This document shows positions 1 through 14,695 of a stretch of DNA of 64,000 bases, one piece after another. Made by a program: the position numbers and the translations under genes. The DNA is from Umbilicaria muhlenbergii (lineage: Eukaryota > Ascomycota > Lecanoromycetes > Umbilicariales > Umbilicariaceae). The stretch's first letter is position 1, and each line of letters begins with the position of its first letter. The notes under the pieces were generated by a model, which was given only the letters and a program-made list of their open reading frames with translations, was not told where the DNA came from and made no database searches. The stretch lies in contig KK106983.1 of the NCBI GenBank assembly GCA_000611775.1, forward strand, positions 1,204,575-1,268,574, read 5' to 3'.

Positions 1-2122
1 TCCGTAACGCACCGACTGCGCTGAGGTTTGAGGTTTGAGGTTTGAGGTTCAGAGGCTGAGACCGTACGTTACCTGAGGTGGAACCCTGGCAAGGAGCTAG
101 GGATTCATGGCGGCCAGCTGCTGTATCGAAGAAGCCTCCGGTGCAGATGCAGGCAGAGCAAGCGTCCGTTCAGCCCTGTAAGAAGCCGGGAGGAGGTCGC
201 TTTTTCTCACAGAGTCGTTTGATATATATTCGGGAGGCACAGGCAGAGGCAAAGGCAAAGGCAGAGGCAGAGGCACCGACCAGAGATCATGCTGCATGAG
301 CGAGAGACTAACGTTCGGGGCAGGGCGAGGCTTGTGGACGATGCGAGTCAAGGCCGGCCAAAGGATGCTGCGAAGGCTGCATGCCTGACCGAGCTTGCGC
401 AGGTTTGGGCCCAGCCGTCGGACTGGATTGACGAGAAGGATGAAGCGACTGACTGATTGATAACTGATTGACTGAGGGACTGATTAACCGTTACGACTTG
501 GTCGTGGTCCGCAGGAGTGCAGCAAGCCGCCGAAACATGTGTGATATGGCAGCAGCGAGTGGCGCATTGCGATTCGCAGGGAGGCAGGCCAAGGGGGGGC
601 CGGTGCCGTCGAGCGGGCTCAAGCCTGTCAAACGGGTCCAATTGTGGGTGCAGTTGATGGGTTGCGTTGCGTTGCGTGCATGGCGAGGCGGTTGATCCTT
701 GCTCGGACTGGAATGACAAGCGCAGCACTTACCAGCATCGACCAGTCCCAGCGGTGCTGTAACCAGCATTACCATTCTGGTCGTTGTACGACGATGAAGA
801 CGACTCGCCCTCGCCACTCGCCCCGGCATCGTAAGGATTCCAAGGCGCAAGGGTACGAGGTAAGCTGACCCGTACGACATGGGGATGATGGGGGGAATGA
901 TCGTCAAATGACGGGGATCGACACGGGAACCTTGCACATACTTTCGACATTCAATATTCGGCCCGTCGACAGTCGACAATCGACACTCGATATTCGACGT
1001 TTGATACTCTATCAGTGCTCGGAGAAATCAAAGGCAGCCCTTAATTCTGATAAGAGCGGGATATGAGGCAGACCATCGGTACCATCTATTAGGGCTCCAC
1101 TTCCATTGTCCTTGTGTGTGTTCGAGTCGTTCATTGATTCTATCATGAATGCTATGATTATCGAGAAAGCCCGCACACGCTGATCCGCACGGAGAAGGTT
1201 CCGGACCTGAATCCTCATCCTCATACAAAATGCCGACTTGTCAATCGTCTCACCATGGGACTTGCTTCAAGGAAGTCAAGCTACTCGTGCAAGAGCCCGA
1301 GCGCCCGGGAAGATGGAAGATAAGGTAGGCAGCTTGGCTCGGTAACTTATCGCCAACTTACCACTCGTGGCTTCACTGTGGCTTCACCGTGGCTTCACCG
1401 TGGCTTCACCCGTGGCACCCCTGATGCGCTGCCAAATCAGAATGCCTGTGTCTCCTAGGGAGACTACAGATCGAAACGCCTGAGAAGTCTGAAACTCTTC
1501 ATGCCTTGTGTCATGCTAGGTTGAGGCGTACGGCATGGCCGGTTTCGGGTGCTGTAGTGCTACGTTCCATATTAATACTACTGCAACTAGGCTGAAGCCA
1601 CATGATTATCAGACGCTCGACACATCACAGCTCCGCCCAGCAGAGATATTAGGAACATATCTCATCCTCCCACCGGATGAGTGCGCTTACCACAGGCAAG
1701 ACGTCCAAGCTAGTCAACTGTCCAGCACATTGTGTAGACCTCGGATGATGGATCCCCACATCCACGCCTGATGGCCAGGATGTTGCGATGAGTAATGGGT
1801 CTTCCCCCAAAGAGATCTCATCTTCTTTGCACCAAAATAGGCCCGAACCATAGATTGAACCAATCCTCAAGGGAAAGGGGGTAAGGGCCAGAGTGTTGGC
1901 AAAGTGTGCTGATCAACGTGCAATGGAAGAGTTAGGGGATGAGCAAGATCAGGACGAAGCACCCAGAGCACGCAGACTTAGCAGAACCTTCAAAGTGAAC
2001 TGTTCGTGGGTCTGCTTTCATTGCTACCATGCAAGCAGTAGCAAGGACACAAGACGCTTAATCACTTCAAACAACCTCATGACTCCGGGACTGTTAAGCT
2101 GTCAGCATTGGTGCCGTTCCTC
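1..2122. other. Region without a supported gene, with simple repeats
   Basis: No reading frame here resembles a known protein, and none combines convincing splice sites with plausible codon use. The stretch holds several short tandem tracts: a TTTGAGG heptamer run at about 21-50, an AGGCAR hexamer run at about 234-275, and an 11-base unit GTGGCTTCACC repeated about four times at 1366-1410. A cluster of near-identical CGACANTCGAC words lies at about 945-1005. Part of the right end is probably the 3' flank of the L12 gene. A gene with unusual composition could have been missed. Confidence 0.5.
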
Positions 2123-2881
<759 letters not shown>

Positions 2882-3453
2882 GGCGAATGCTAGAGGTAGT
2901 CTGTCTCTCTTGGTGTTGGTGGTGCTCGGTATTTGAGGTTTGCGTGGACAATCGCAGTAAATTCGGCTAAAAGTTTTGTGTGCGCGCACTAATTGCTACT
3001 AGCGCCAACGCAGTTTAGGGATGCCTGGGCCCCGAGGGCCCTTCCCCTCCCTGCCGCCCTTGAATCTCTCACATCGAGGCTACACAATGAAATGCGACAG
3101 CATGATCTTGCATCATACGAGTACACTGTCAATACCTAATTTGACGTCGATGTGGAGCAAGGTGACAAGTCGCCTTACTCGCCTGTACAGATGTCCTTGG
3201 AAATGCCCAATCATTCAGCTCATTACCTACGGCTGGATGATCAACAGTCTTCCAGTCAAGTTGTCCGCATGCATTCACTATACCCTACTCGTGCTCGAAC
3301 GCTCCTGCTATGCGCTAAAGAGATCGCTGGAGTCATAACGATAAGCCACGATATATGAACGCAACCGCCATGGCAAAACACTCTTAGCTCGTCCCCGAGA
3401 CAGCAAGTCTAAGCATTGTCAGTGACACCTTCTCCTTAAGTTGCAGAGGATAC
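2882..3453. other. Intergenic: rpl12 promoter and sec23 3' flank
   Basis: Both neighbours are on the minus strand, so this 572-bp gap holds the rpl12 promoter and 5' leader plus the sec23 terminator region. A pyrimidine-rich tract on the plus strand at about 3030-3062 is purine-rich in the sense of rpl12. No TATA box or named ribosomal-protein promoter motif could be assigned with confidence. Short frames on the plus strand show no protein similarity. Confidence 0.5.
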
Positions 3454-6027
<2,574 letters not shown>

Positions 6028-6804
6028 CTTGATCGCCCGTGCTACTTCCACTACTCAGCCTGGATACAAGCCAACAATGGAGCAGAGGGCTCAGGGAATA
6101 TGAGTGAGACAAACGAGCAGCCTACTCAGACGGCATGCAAGGACACAAGGACGGGGCTATTGGCGGAGGCGGCTGATGAGCATCAAGGTGAGGTAAGGCG
6201 CTCTTGCAGGTAGCCAGATGGCAACGTTTCTAAATTCCGCATACAAGGGTAGTCTCGATTCAGTTAGCGGGAAACTTTCCAAGTACCAACGTTAAATCGC
6301 ACAGGAAATTTCTCTTCCTTTTTCTCTTTTTCTTGTTTCTACAATCTATATGAGTCGCGGGTTCACAAATACATTACTGATCACAATCCGGAAGCACTCT
6401 GTAGCTGGATTGTTTTCGCGCCCGGCGGAGATGACACATACCCATGGCTGGGCGCCTGGCTTCGAAGAATCGTACCGACTCTTATGAGGATCTGGGAATC
6501 AGCAGAGGTTACATGACGGTTAGAGGCCTGGGAGCGCATGTGCTGGTGGTGGCTTGAATCATGTTGATCCCGCCTTCATGTTGTTATGACTAAGGATGCG
6601 TTCTGCTATGCCTCAAATAGTGGCCTCAGGCCGGTTTTACTCAATTCGCAGAACTACTCCTCGTTATCCTAATCCTTCTAAAGCCGTACCAAACTAGCGC
6701 CGTCTCCTATCACCTATGGCCCTTCCGTAGAGTGGAAGTACCTTGTCAGAATGCCGCACCAGGAGGGTGACCTAAACCATATCGCCATCCACACTATGTA
6801 TGAT
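6028..6804. other. Intergenic: sec23 promoter and tfc4 3' flank
   Basis: This 777-bp gap lies between two minus-strand genes. It should contain the sec23 promoter and leader and the tfc4 3' end. A pyrimidine-rich tract (TTCCTTTTTCTCTTTTTC) lies at about 6315-6335. No open frame of note and no RNA gene was found. Confidence 0.5.
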
Positions 6805-9800
6805 TCAGATGACAAGCCACTTCTCGGTTACAGCTCGAGCCATGACCGTTTCTCCGCTCGTGGTCCATATACTTTGCAAAGCCGCTGCCGCTTCCAATGC
6901 AAAATCTTCTCCGGAGCTCGTAGAGTTGGCCATTGACACGAGCTCACTTAGCACCAGGCATTGCTCGTAATACGGTATTGCGAGGTGAGTCAGGCCCAGC
7001 ATGTGGAAAGCCCGCGCAACATTGTAGTCTGCTTCTTGCCTCTCGGTGACTGTTTGAGAGCGTTGTCGAATGTCGTGGTAGGTGAACAGAAAAGAGAAGC
7101 CTTGCATGACCAGATAGTGTCGGTTTTCGGATTGGCGCTTGAGCGCATGATGGAGGTACCCAAGAGCTAAGGAGAGGTTAATCATTGGGTTACCAGGATC
7201 TAAGGCGTAAGCGCGAAAGAAATAGTCTATGTTGCGGTCGTCAGTGACTTGAGAAGCCAGGCAAAGAAAGGAGCGCCATATTCGATGGTCAGCTTACTTA
7301 ACGCATATGAATAACTTGTGCCAGCATAAAGAATCTGGCCATAGAGCATGAGCAGCGCAACGTCCATTTCCTGAGCCTTTATCTGGTTCCCCTTTTCGTC
7401 TTTTGTCGTGTACGATGCCTTTTCCTGGAACAGGCTCTTGCGGCGATCCTCGCCGACCAGAGAGAAATCCATTGCTTTGACTTGCCGAAGGATGTACTTT
7501 TGCGATGGGCCAGAATTGTACCAAGACTTGGATGAATCGCAGACCCGGTTCAAAGTGGAATACAAGCGGTAGCCATCGGTTACGAATTGAAATTCTTTCA
7601 TAAACCAGCGAGCAACATTGCACAATGTCTCTTCATCACTAGCAATCAAAGCACATGCTACATCCCGTCAGTCTGTTTTGTTGCCCGTTTCAGGAACACC
7701 AACACTTACTGAACCAACAAACATGAATGAGAAACATCGAGTCCGGAGAGTGATAGAACACATTGGCATCAGACACTGTAGAGATAATTCCGTATGAGGA
7801 CTCCACGTCGCCATTTTGAGCCAGAAGCAAAGCGTACTGCAAGAATATATCCAGCCATGAATGGAAGGGAATGCTACGATAGGCATCCGGTATCAAGATA
7901 TCATCACCACCTACATGAACTTGGTGTTCATAGTCAGTAAGCGTCGCGCTTGTATGAAGCGAGTAGATCTAGATCACACACCTGTGGGTACCTGTAGCCT
8001 TCCGGCCATCGCCTCCATCTCCTCAACCGCTTGGCTGGCTTTCGGTTTAAGCGCTCTCATCCTCGCTTCCTTCGAGTATCCGAAGAACCTCATATACTTG
8101 TCGATCGGATAGAAGACCTTATTAGATCGGAAGTCCTGAATCAGAATGTCCGCCAACTTCATCCATTCTGTTGTAGCTTGTTCGTCGCCAATTCTTAGCC
8201 CCTCCAATAAGCCCTGCATTTGAGAGTATAGTATGTGAATGTTCTCCTCTTTTACCTTTTCGCTTTCTTCCTTTTGGCCGGCAGAATTGTTCGATTGCTG
8301 ACGGATGGGGCCACTTGTAATCGTGGTAGGAGCGGAAGGCTCCCCAACTGTTACAGCTGTCTTTGGACGCCTGCTTTTTCTAGGAGGCTTTGACGCCACC
8401 TCTACACGCCCCAATGCAATGACTTCGTTGACATACACAACCGCCCGCTCGGACATGCCGAGCTCTTCATACATCTTTGCCAGTTGCACCCGAGCTTCGA
8501 TGTTATTGCTGTCATTGTGAATGACAGTCTGATAGCAGTCCTCCGCTTCCGCGTTCAGACCTAGTGCTTTGTAACATTCTGCCATATGCATGAAGAAAGA
8601 AGCATCGGTGTAGTCGCCGAGCTGCTGCAAAGGTTCATAGAAGCGGAGGGATTCATTGTGATTACTCGTCAAGCGGAGTACATCCGCTGCTTCCCGGAAT
8701 AAGTCAGGATAGTCGAAGAGTTTCGCCGTAGGCTGATCGTCATCTGGATCAAGCCACTCGAAATGATTCTGTGCACAAACTCAGCCAGCAAAATTGCTGC
8801 CACTTGCAAAGCACTCACCAATGCTTCCCTCAAGTTGCTTCGATTAGATCTGATGCGATAGACTCCAAGCTTGACTCGTAGCTCAAGAGGCAGGCCTTCG
8901 CCATATGCTGCGGGCTCGTGCGACCCAGGTAGAAAATCGTTGACTTGAATTCGGCGCGGTTCGTCATCAGCGTCCCATTCTCGATCGTCTTCATTCAAGT
9001 ATTCCCAGAAGTCGTCCTGCCCTCGGCCTAGCAGCCACCTCGACAATGACTTGATCCTCAAGATACCTTCCTCGTATTGTCCCAGATAGCTGAAAAGTTC
9101 GGCATATATGTTCAAATCTGACCAAGTGAATGTCATATGTTCGCCAGACTCTCCTGCTCGATAATGTTCTATACTGTCATCATAGTGCTGCTTCGCTCGC
9201 TCGACTTCGCCAAGTTCGATGTAAATCTCCGCCAGATGGCGTAAGACAGTGGTGTCATAGGGAAGCTGCTTGAGCAGACGCTCATATTCGTAAGCTGCTT
9301 TCCCTTTGTACCCAAGTTCCCGATTCAATGAAGCCCTCTGATACCGGGCGTCAACATTGGTGGCGTCTGCCCCAATGATACGATTGTAGCAGTAGATGGC
9401 ATCCTTAAGGCCAGTCACCCTATCATCGCCTGCCCGCTCGAGTATAAGTTGTGCAACCTTGGACCAAACCTGAGCGTCCCGGGGTCTGGTGTGAGCGCCG
9501 TGGAAGAGAGCAGTGAGAGCCTTGTCCTTGTCGCCACGAGCCATGTGGATCTCTGAGAGCAGCGAATGAGCGGCGAACATCTCGGGATTTACAAGTATGG
9601 CCCGTTGCGACAATTCTTCGGCCTTGTCATACGCACGGTCAATAAAGGCTGTAGTGGCTTGTGAGTGCAATATCTTGAACTCTGGGCTAGGCTCCAACGG
9701 CTTTCGTATGCCTTTCTTGATGCCCTTACCGCCGCGTCCGCCCTTGCCGCCTCGGCCTCTACCCCGTCGACCACGGCCACGAGGACGACCACTCCTGAAT

Positions 9801-10302
9801 CCCCGCGTGCTTCTGGCAGCAGGGGTGCTCTCGCCGGCAGAGTGAAAGTCGGATTCAGCTTCCGAAATCAGCTCGTCGCTGCTGTAGGAAGGTAATATCA
9901 GCTTGAACTCTCTGTCGCAACAAGGAACGCATACATGTCACTATCATCCCCAAAATGGAAGTCGGGGTCCGAGGAGACATCCTTGGGGTTTTGGCTAGTA
10001 TAATCCTGATTGCCGAATACGTCGGTCTCAAGAGCAGATGCTTCGAAGTCCGCTGGCTGAATTCCAAATCTTTCAGTCCTTGAGAAGGAGCTGGGAACGG
10101 CTGCAGTCAAATGGTCTGGATCTTCTGAGACAAACCTCTGACGAACAATAAAATCCTTGCATTGTGGGTCTGGATCCGCATGATGAACATCGTGTCCCGC
10201 ACTTGACTGTCCAAGCCAGGCGAAACGAGGGGTGTAATCCAAGTCTGGATAGGCGCTCATCTTTGGCTCATCCAAATATTGTGCGTCATTCTCCTGCTCC
10301 AT
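6805..10302 (-). CDS. tfc4: TFIIIC TPR subunit Tfc4 (RNA polymerase III transcription factor)
   Basis: Tetratricopeptide-repeat subunit of TFIIIC (yeast tau131, fission yeast Sfc4). It bridges promoter-bound TFIIIC to TFIIIB at tRNA and 5S genes in the nucleus. Exons, in transcript order, are 9935-10302, 8819-9881, 7982-8768, 7710-7910, 7298-7657 and 6805-7226. They join in frame to 1066 aa, close to the 1025 aa of yeast. After an acidic N-terminus (about 1-140) comes an Arg-Gly-rich stretch (about 146-180) with repeated RGR/GGKGG, then two TPR blocks (roughly 185-560 and the last 150 residues). Typical family blocks are LYAGTSYSYAL next to FFRAYALDP, NPMINLSLALGYLHHALKRQ and HVCWFTCALIASDEET; two of these span splice junctions, which supports those introns. 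Introns are 50-71 nt. The 5' end faces vts1 across a 1.46-kb divergent spacer. Confidence 0.93.
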
Positions 10303-11762
10303 CTTTATTCTACCAAGTTGTGATCACCTCCGGCTGCGCAAAACCCTCAGCTGAAAGACAAGACAACGCATGAACAGGTTAGCCTAGCCGTTGGTCATAA
10401 CAAAGCGGATTTCACGATTGCGTAAACGGAGTAGGACTCCACATTCTGCCTTTCTTGCATGAACCAGACGATTGCAATGCACAGCAGCTTCCTAAAGTCT
10501 CGAAGTACCTGGCCCTAACCGAAGCGTACCTTGGTCGGTTTCATGTGCATTAGCCCGGGTAACATAAAGATCACATTTAAGCCCAAATGCAAATGCCGTC
10601 AGAGTTGCTACTTAGAGCATGCTCGCCGGTGCACAACTAGTGAGGTGTTGGGAATTGCGAAGGCGAATGCAGTGAAAGCGGTATCAAGGGTCATTTCAGT
10701 GTTGCTACATAGTTCCATACCTTACCTGCACGATCCGCCAGTCAGTCTTCGAAGTTATGGCCTATGTTGGTACGAGTATGCGGGCGACTGCTCCAAAGCG
10801 TAAGGCAGAGACTTTGTAGGTGTTTAACTGGGTTGACTGTCTTTGCTTGCCGTTTGTACGATATCTGTCGCCTCGTATTTACTTCCGATCTGTTGGTAAC
10901 TTTACCCGAAGATTACGGACCATGACCGAATACCGTACAACCCATGCGTACAGTAACAGAGTAAGTTTACCAGGTGGCTTCTGCTTCCCTAAGGTAAGGT
11001 ACTCACCTGCTCCTCCACAGCTTTCGTTCACTAATTATAGCCGCGCACTAGCGTGAAAGTCTGATTCTGCTGCACCGTTGAAACTTGACTCTTCAGCGCG
11101 CCTCAGCCTCTGTGAATGTTCGAGTACGTGGACAAGTACGAGTCCAAGTGCAAGTACTACCTTACCATAGACAACCGCTTCGTCTTCATCTTTTCCTTTC
11201 CCTCCTGGCCATTCTGCCTGTCACGTACGGAAGTACAAAGAAGTCCTTCCTCTTTCGTGCTACAGCAGCGACGTCGATTACCTGCAAGCCAGAGGAACAC
11301 CCCCCCCCCCGGCCTCCAAGGCTGCATCTAAAGAACACCGTAGCTCGGCAGCTTCAACTGACCGAATGCGCCAATCCGTGACGATTCAGCCTTGACACTT
11401 CACAAAGCATTCATTTGCCTCCGCCAACCCCTTCGCTCTCTGTATGCCACTGGTCTGGCATCTAAGCGATTGAACCCTTTGACGGCCGTATCGACCCTCC
11501 TCTTCCTCCTTCTCCTCCTCCTCCTCATGCTTCATGTTTGAGGCTAGCAAGTCCTGACTGCACGTCCTTCACCAAAGCTCCTTTGAGGTCAGCCGGTACT
11601 GCAGGAGTCTCCGAACCTAATCTTATCCTGGTTAACTCAAGATCCCTGAGCAGACCCGGGTCCGCATAGTCTCGTATAATCAAAATCGTGGGTGGCTCTC
11701 ACTCAGGTTCTCTGAGGCTTGCCTAACACTTTGATATAGCTGTAACAAGATCAGCCGGAAAC
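10303..11762. promoter_or_regulatory. Divergent promoter region between tfc4 and vts1
   Basis: This 1.46-kb spacer separates two genes transcribed away from each other, so it must carry both promoters and probably a long vts1 leader. A CT-rich tract at about 11498-11525 (repeated CTCCTC) is the kind of pyrimidine run common just upstream of fungal transcription starts. A run of about ten C lies at 11300-11312. Several short ATG-initiated frames in the last 600 bp could act as upstream ORFs in the vts1 leader, but none is conserved as far as can be judged. Confidence 0.45.
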
Positions 11763-13751
11763 ATGTCCGCCAATCATATCGTCGGTAACCGCAACAGCAC
11801 GCCCGAGGCTTCCAACTCCAGCCTTCGTCCACCGTCCTCGCGGAGCATAGGCGCCGGTCACCACCTGCGAGCATCCGCTGACATGGCAGCCTACTCTTCA
11901 TCTCCCCTCTCTGGACGTAACATTCGGCCCTCCTCCGAGGTGTATTATAATCAAACACAACATTCACAGAATCAAAGTAACGCCGATGATGCCATGGATA
12001 AGGCCGCCCAACAGTGGATCGCAGATATCGATCAGTACGAGACCACCTTGGAAGAGATGGCAGCTGCTACATTGGATCAGGATTTCAAGGACGAATTGAG
12101 TGCCATAGAGCAGTGGTTCAAAGTTCTCAGTGAGGCAGAAAGAACCGCTGCGTTGTATGCTCTATTACAACAAACTACACAGGTTCAGATACGCTTCTTC
12201 ATCCAAGTCCTGCAGCAGATGGCCAAAAGTCACCCTATGTCGGGCGTACTTTCACCGGCGAACTTTGGAGAGAAGGGTTGGTCGAGGCTTCAAACCTTTC
12301 TGGAAACGGCACGGAGCTAATACATGTAGATGCCATGTCCAATCGTCTGAGTGATGCCATGTCCAAGCTCAATGTCGAAAGCTCCCGTAACTCTCTCGGC
12401 CGCCCTCCACCCAGTCCAGGCAACAAGCGCAATTCCGGTCTCGATCCATCAACCATCAATGCCATGTTCCCTGATGCAGCTGCTGCCATCGCGAAGAAAA
12501 AGGCAGAATACACCCAGCAAACTGGTAATGCGCCAACATCAAACCGCAACAGTGTGGCTTTCGGTGACCGTTCATCTCTTATCGCACCTACCATCGCGGC
12601 ACCCACAGACAGTGGCAAAGAGAATATGGGGCAGCCATCGCCAACCCCCTGGGGACAGAGGAGCACAGAAGGCCGGCCGAAATCATCGTCTGGTCAACAG
12701 CCCATGGGCCAGTTTAGCCAACCTCCTCCCTCCGCTGGGTTGCGCTCGCCGCGACCGCTCCAGCTATCCGGAACTAGCAGTCTGCAAACGACAAGTGTAA
12801 GCGCACCGAACAACGGCAACACCGAACTACCACTGCTGTCTCCCTATAACGTTGGTAATGCAAGCTGGGCTTCGATGTCGAACACACCGATGGTGCCGAG
12901 TTTCAATAGTCAGCAAGCGGCAACCCAAGCAGACATGGTGGCGAACGCCACCGCTATGAAGCTCGCAGCCCTGTCAACCGTCAACAATCGTATCGCGTTG
13001 GACGATGTTCGCAAGTACCGTCGTGCACGGTCGAACGATGGACAGGGCAATGGAGGTCAAGTGCCCATGTCCCCAGGCTTACCTGGTACGAACGTTGCAG
13101 GAACAAATGTTCTAGTAGTTAACGAAAGTGGCCAACTTCTCAATTCGCAACAGCTGAATGCTCAACAGCTGGCTACCCTCCAAGCTCAACAGCACGCAGC
13201 TTTTGTTGGCCACCGGTCCCGACCCAACTCTCCTGGTCTGGCAATGCAGAGTGGGAGCTTTGGAGGCATTGGTTTTGCCCCTCCTCAGAATAACGGCTAC
13301 CTTACCGCCTACGATGGATCTACCGCCATGAACAGTGGTATGGGGGCGCTCAACCTCGGCCAATTCGGAATCGGGCTTGTAGGTGGCCACGAAGGATATC
13401 TGTCCGATCATTCTGAAATGGCAAGAGGGAGATCCCCAAGGGGCAGAAGAGGGAGCTCCAAACCTCCGGAAGACCCTACCGATCCGAGTTTGCTGCAGGA
13501 CATTCCGAACTGGTTGAGAAGTCTCAGGCTTCATAAGTATACGGACAACTTGAAAGACCTCAATTGGACCGACTTGGTGGAACTAGACGATAAAGGTCTT
13601 GAGGACCGGGGTGTCAATGCGCTTGGAGCGAGAAGGAAGATGCTCAAGGTGAGGCGGCGAACCAGTATAAAATCAGAGATACTGATTTACTGACGTCCTC
13701 TTTTAGGTGTTTGAGCAAGTAAGAGAAGCCAAATCCGAGGGTAAATTGTGA
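11763..13751 (+). CDS. vts1: Vts1/Smaug-type SAM-domain RNA-binding protein
   Basis: Post-transcriptional regulator. Its C-terminal SAM domain binds stem-loop Smaug recognition elements and recruits deadenylases to mRNA in the cytoplasm. Exons 11763-12276, 12330-13648 and 13707-13751 join to 625 aa. The first intron (53 nt) has donor GTTGGT, branch-like GCTAAT and acceptor TGTAG. The second (58 nt) has donor GTGAGG and acceptor TTTTAG. Residues about 75-155 form the conserved N-terminal helical region ([32 protein letters not shown]). The middle is low-complexity, rich in Ser, Asn, Gln and Pro. The SAM domain is about residues 555-620, with [14 protein letters not shown] and the loop-contacting ALGARRK. 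The last 14 residues are on the third exon and complete the final SAM helix, so that short exon is required. The short first intron is the least certain junction. Confidence 0.93.
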
Positions 13752-14695
13752 ATTGTCTGATTAGCCGCGTGAGCCTCGGCACAGCGACTAGGAACGCCAT
13801 GTGGATGGTAGATATTCTGGCTTCATTTTGCTTCTTCAAGAATGAGGTCGCATCATCTTGCGTTAACTAAGGTGGATTCTTCAAAGCCAAAGCCCATCAT
13901 ACCAGCTGCAGATTGGCAGCGGAACGGCAGTCTGTGCGTTTGCTACGATCAGAAAGCGGTTATGTTTGTTTTAGCTGTTGGTTTTACATTTCTATCCGAG
14001 CAGCAGCGATGCTTTTGAAGCCCCATGCTTGCGACAGTGGACTTTAGACGGCATTCATATCTGGTGATTACGTAGAGGGCCGAAGGCCGACATAAGTAAT
14101 AATTAATCATACCCTTCCACCCTTCAGTACCAAGGTAGCAATAGAGCCGTCAAAGCGGCGTGGTGTGCCACGTCGGCGCCACCAGCTTTGCTTTCCCCAC
14201 GCCCTTTCAGCTCTTTCAGCAGTATCGCTTGTCTGTGTCACTATGGGATCTTAGAGGCAAGAAGAGCTGTTGAGGAGGTGGTGCGGACAGAGACAAAGCA
14301 TGCACGGGGTCAGTAACCCGGATTGACGGTGATGTTCTGAAAGGCCGAGGATGGAAAACTGTCGTCGTCAAGGAAATGGTCGAAGAATGCGATCCGTTGC
14401 CAGAGCAGGCTGACGCTAAGCCACCAAGGTACAAGTCGTAGGCCACGAGCCTCATGATTGGACAGACAGTGACGAGGCTGCCGAGGCTGAGTAAACATTC
14501 GAATCTCTACTGTCTAATTCTCGGGAAAGTAAATATATGACTTCGAAATCCGTGACTATAGTCAGCATCGTCCTTCTCATTCCTGGCCGTCACCGTTGCA
14601 TAGCACGTGGCAAATACACCATTTTTCTTCGGGAATAAATCGACGGACTATCCACCCAGACCGTATGTGTCGCACGTTTGTGAAGCTAGTCGAAG
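13752..14695. other. Intergenic: vts1 3' flank and ASPM promoter
   Basis: A 944-bp spacer between two plus-strand genes. It should hold the vts1 3' untranslated region and the ASPM promoter. An AT-rich patch lies at about 14090-14110. No RNA gene and no convincing coding frame was seen on either strand. Confidence 0.45.

Noticed and set aside
729-979. Minus-strand frames with a GTAAGT donor-like site near 728 that might be a gene exon
   Set aside because: No similarity to any family I know. Joining across the possible 45-nt intron gives low-complexity sequence without a clear start or stop context.
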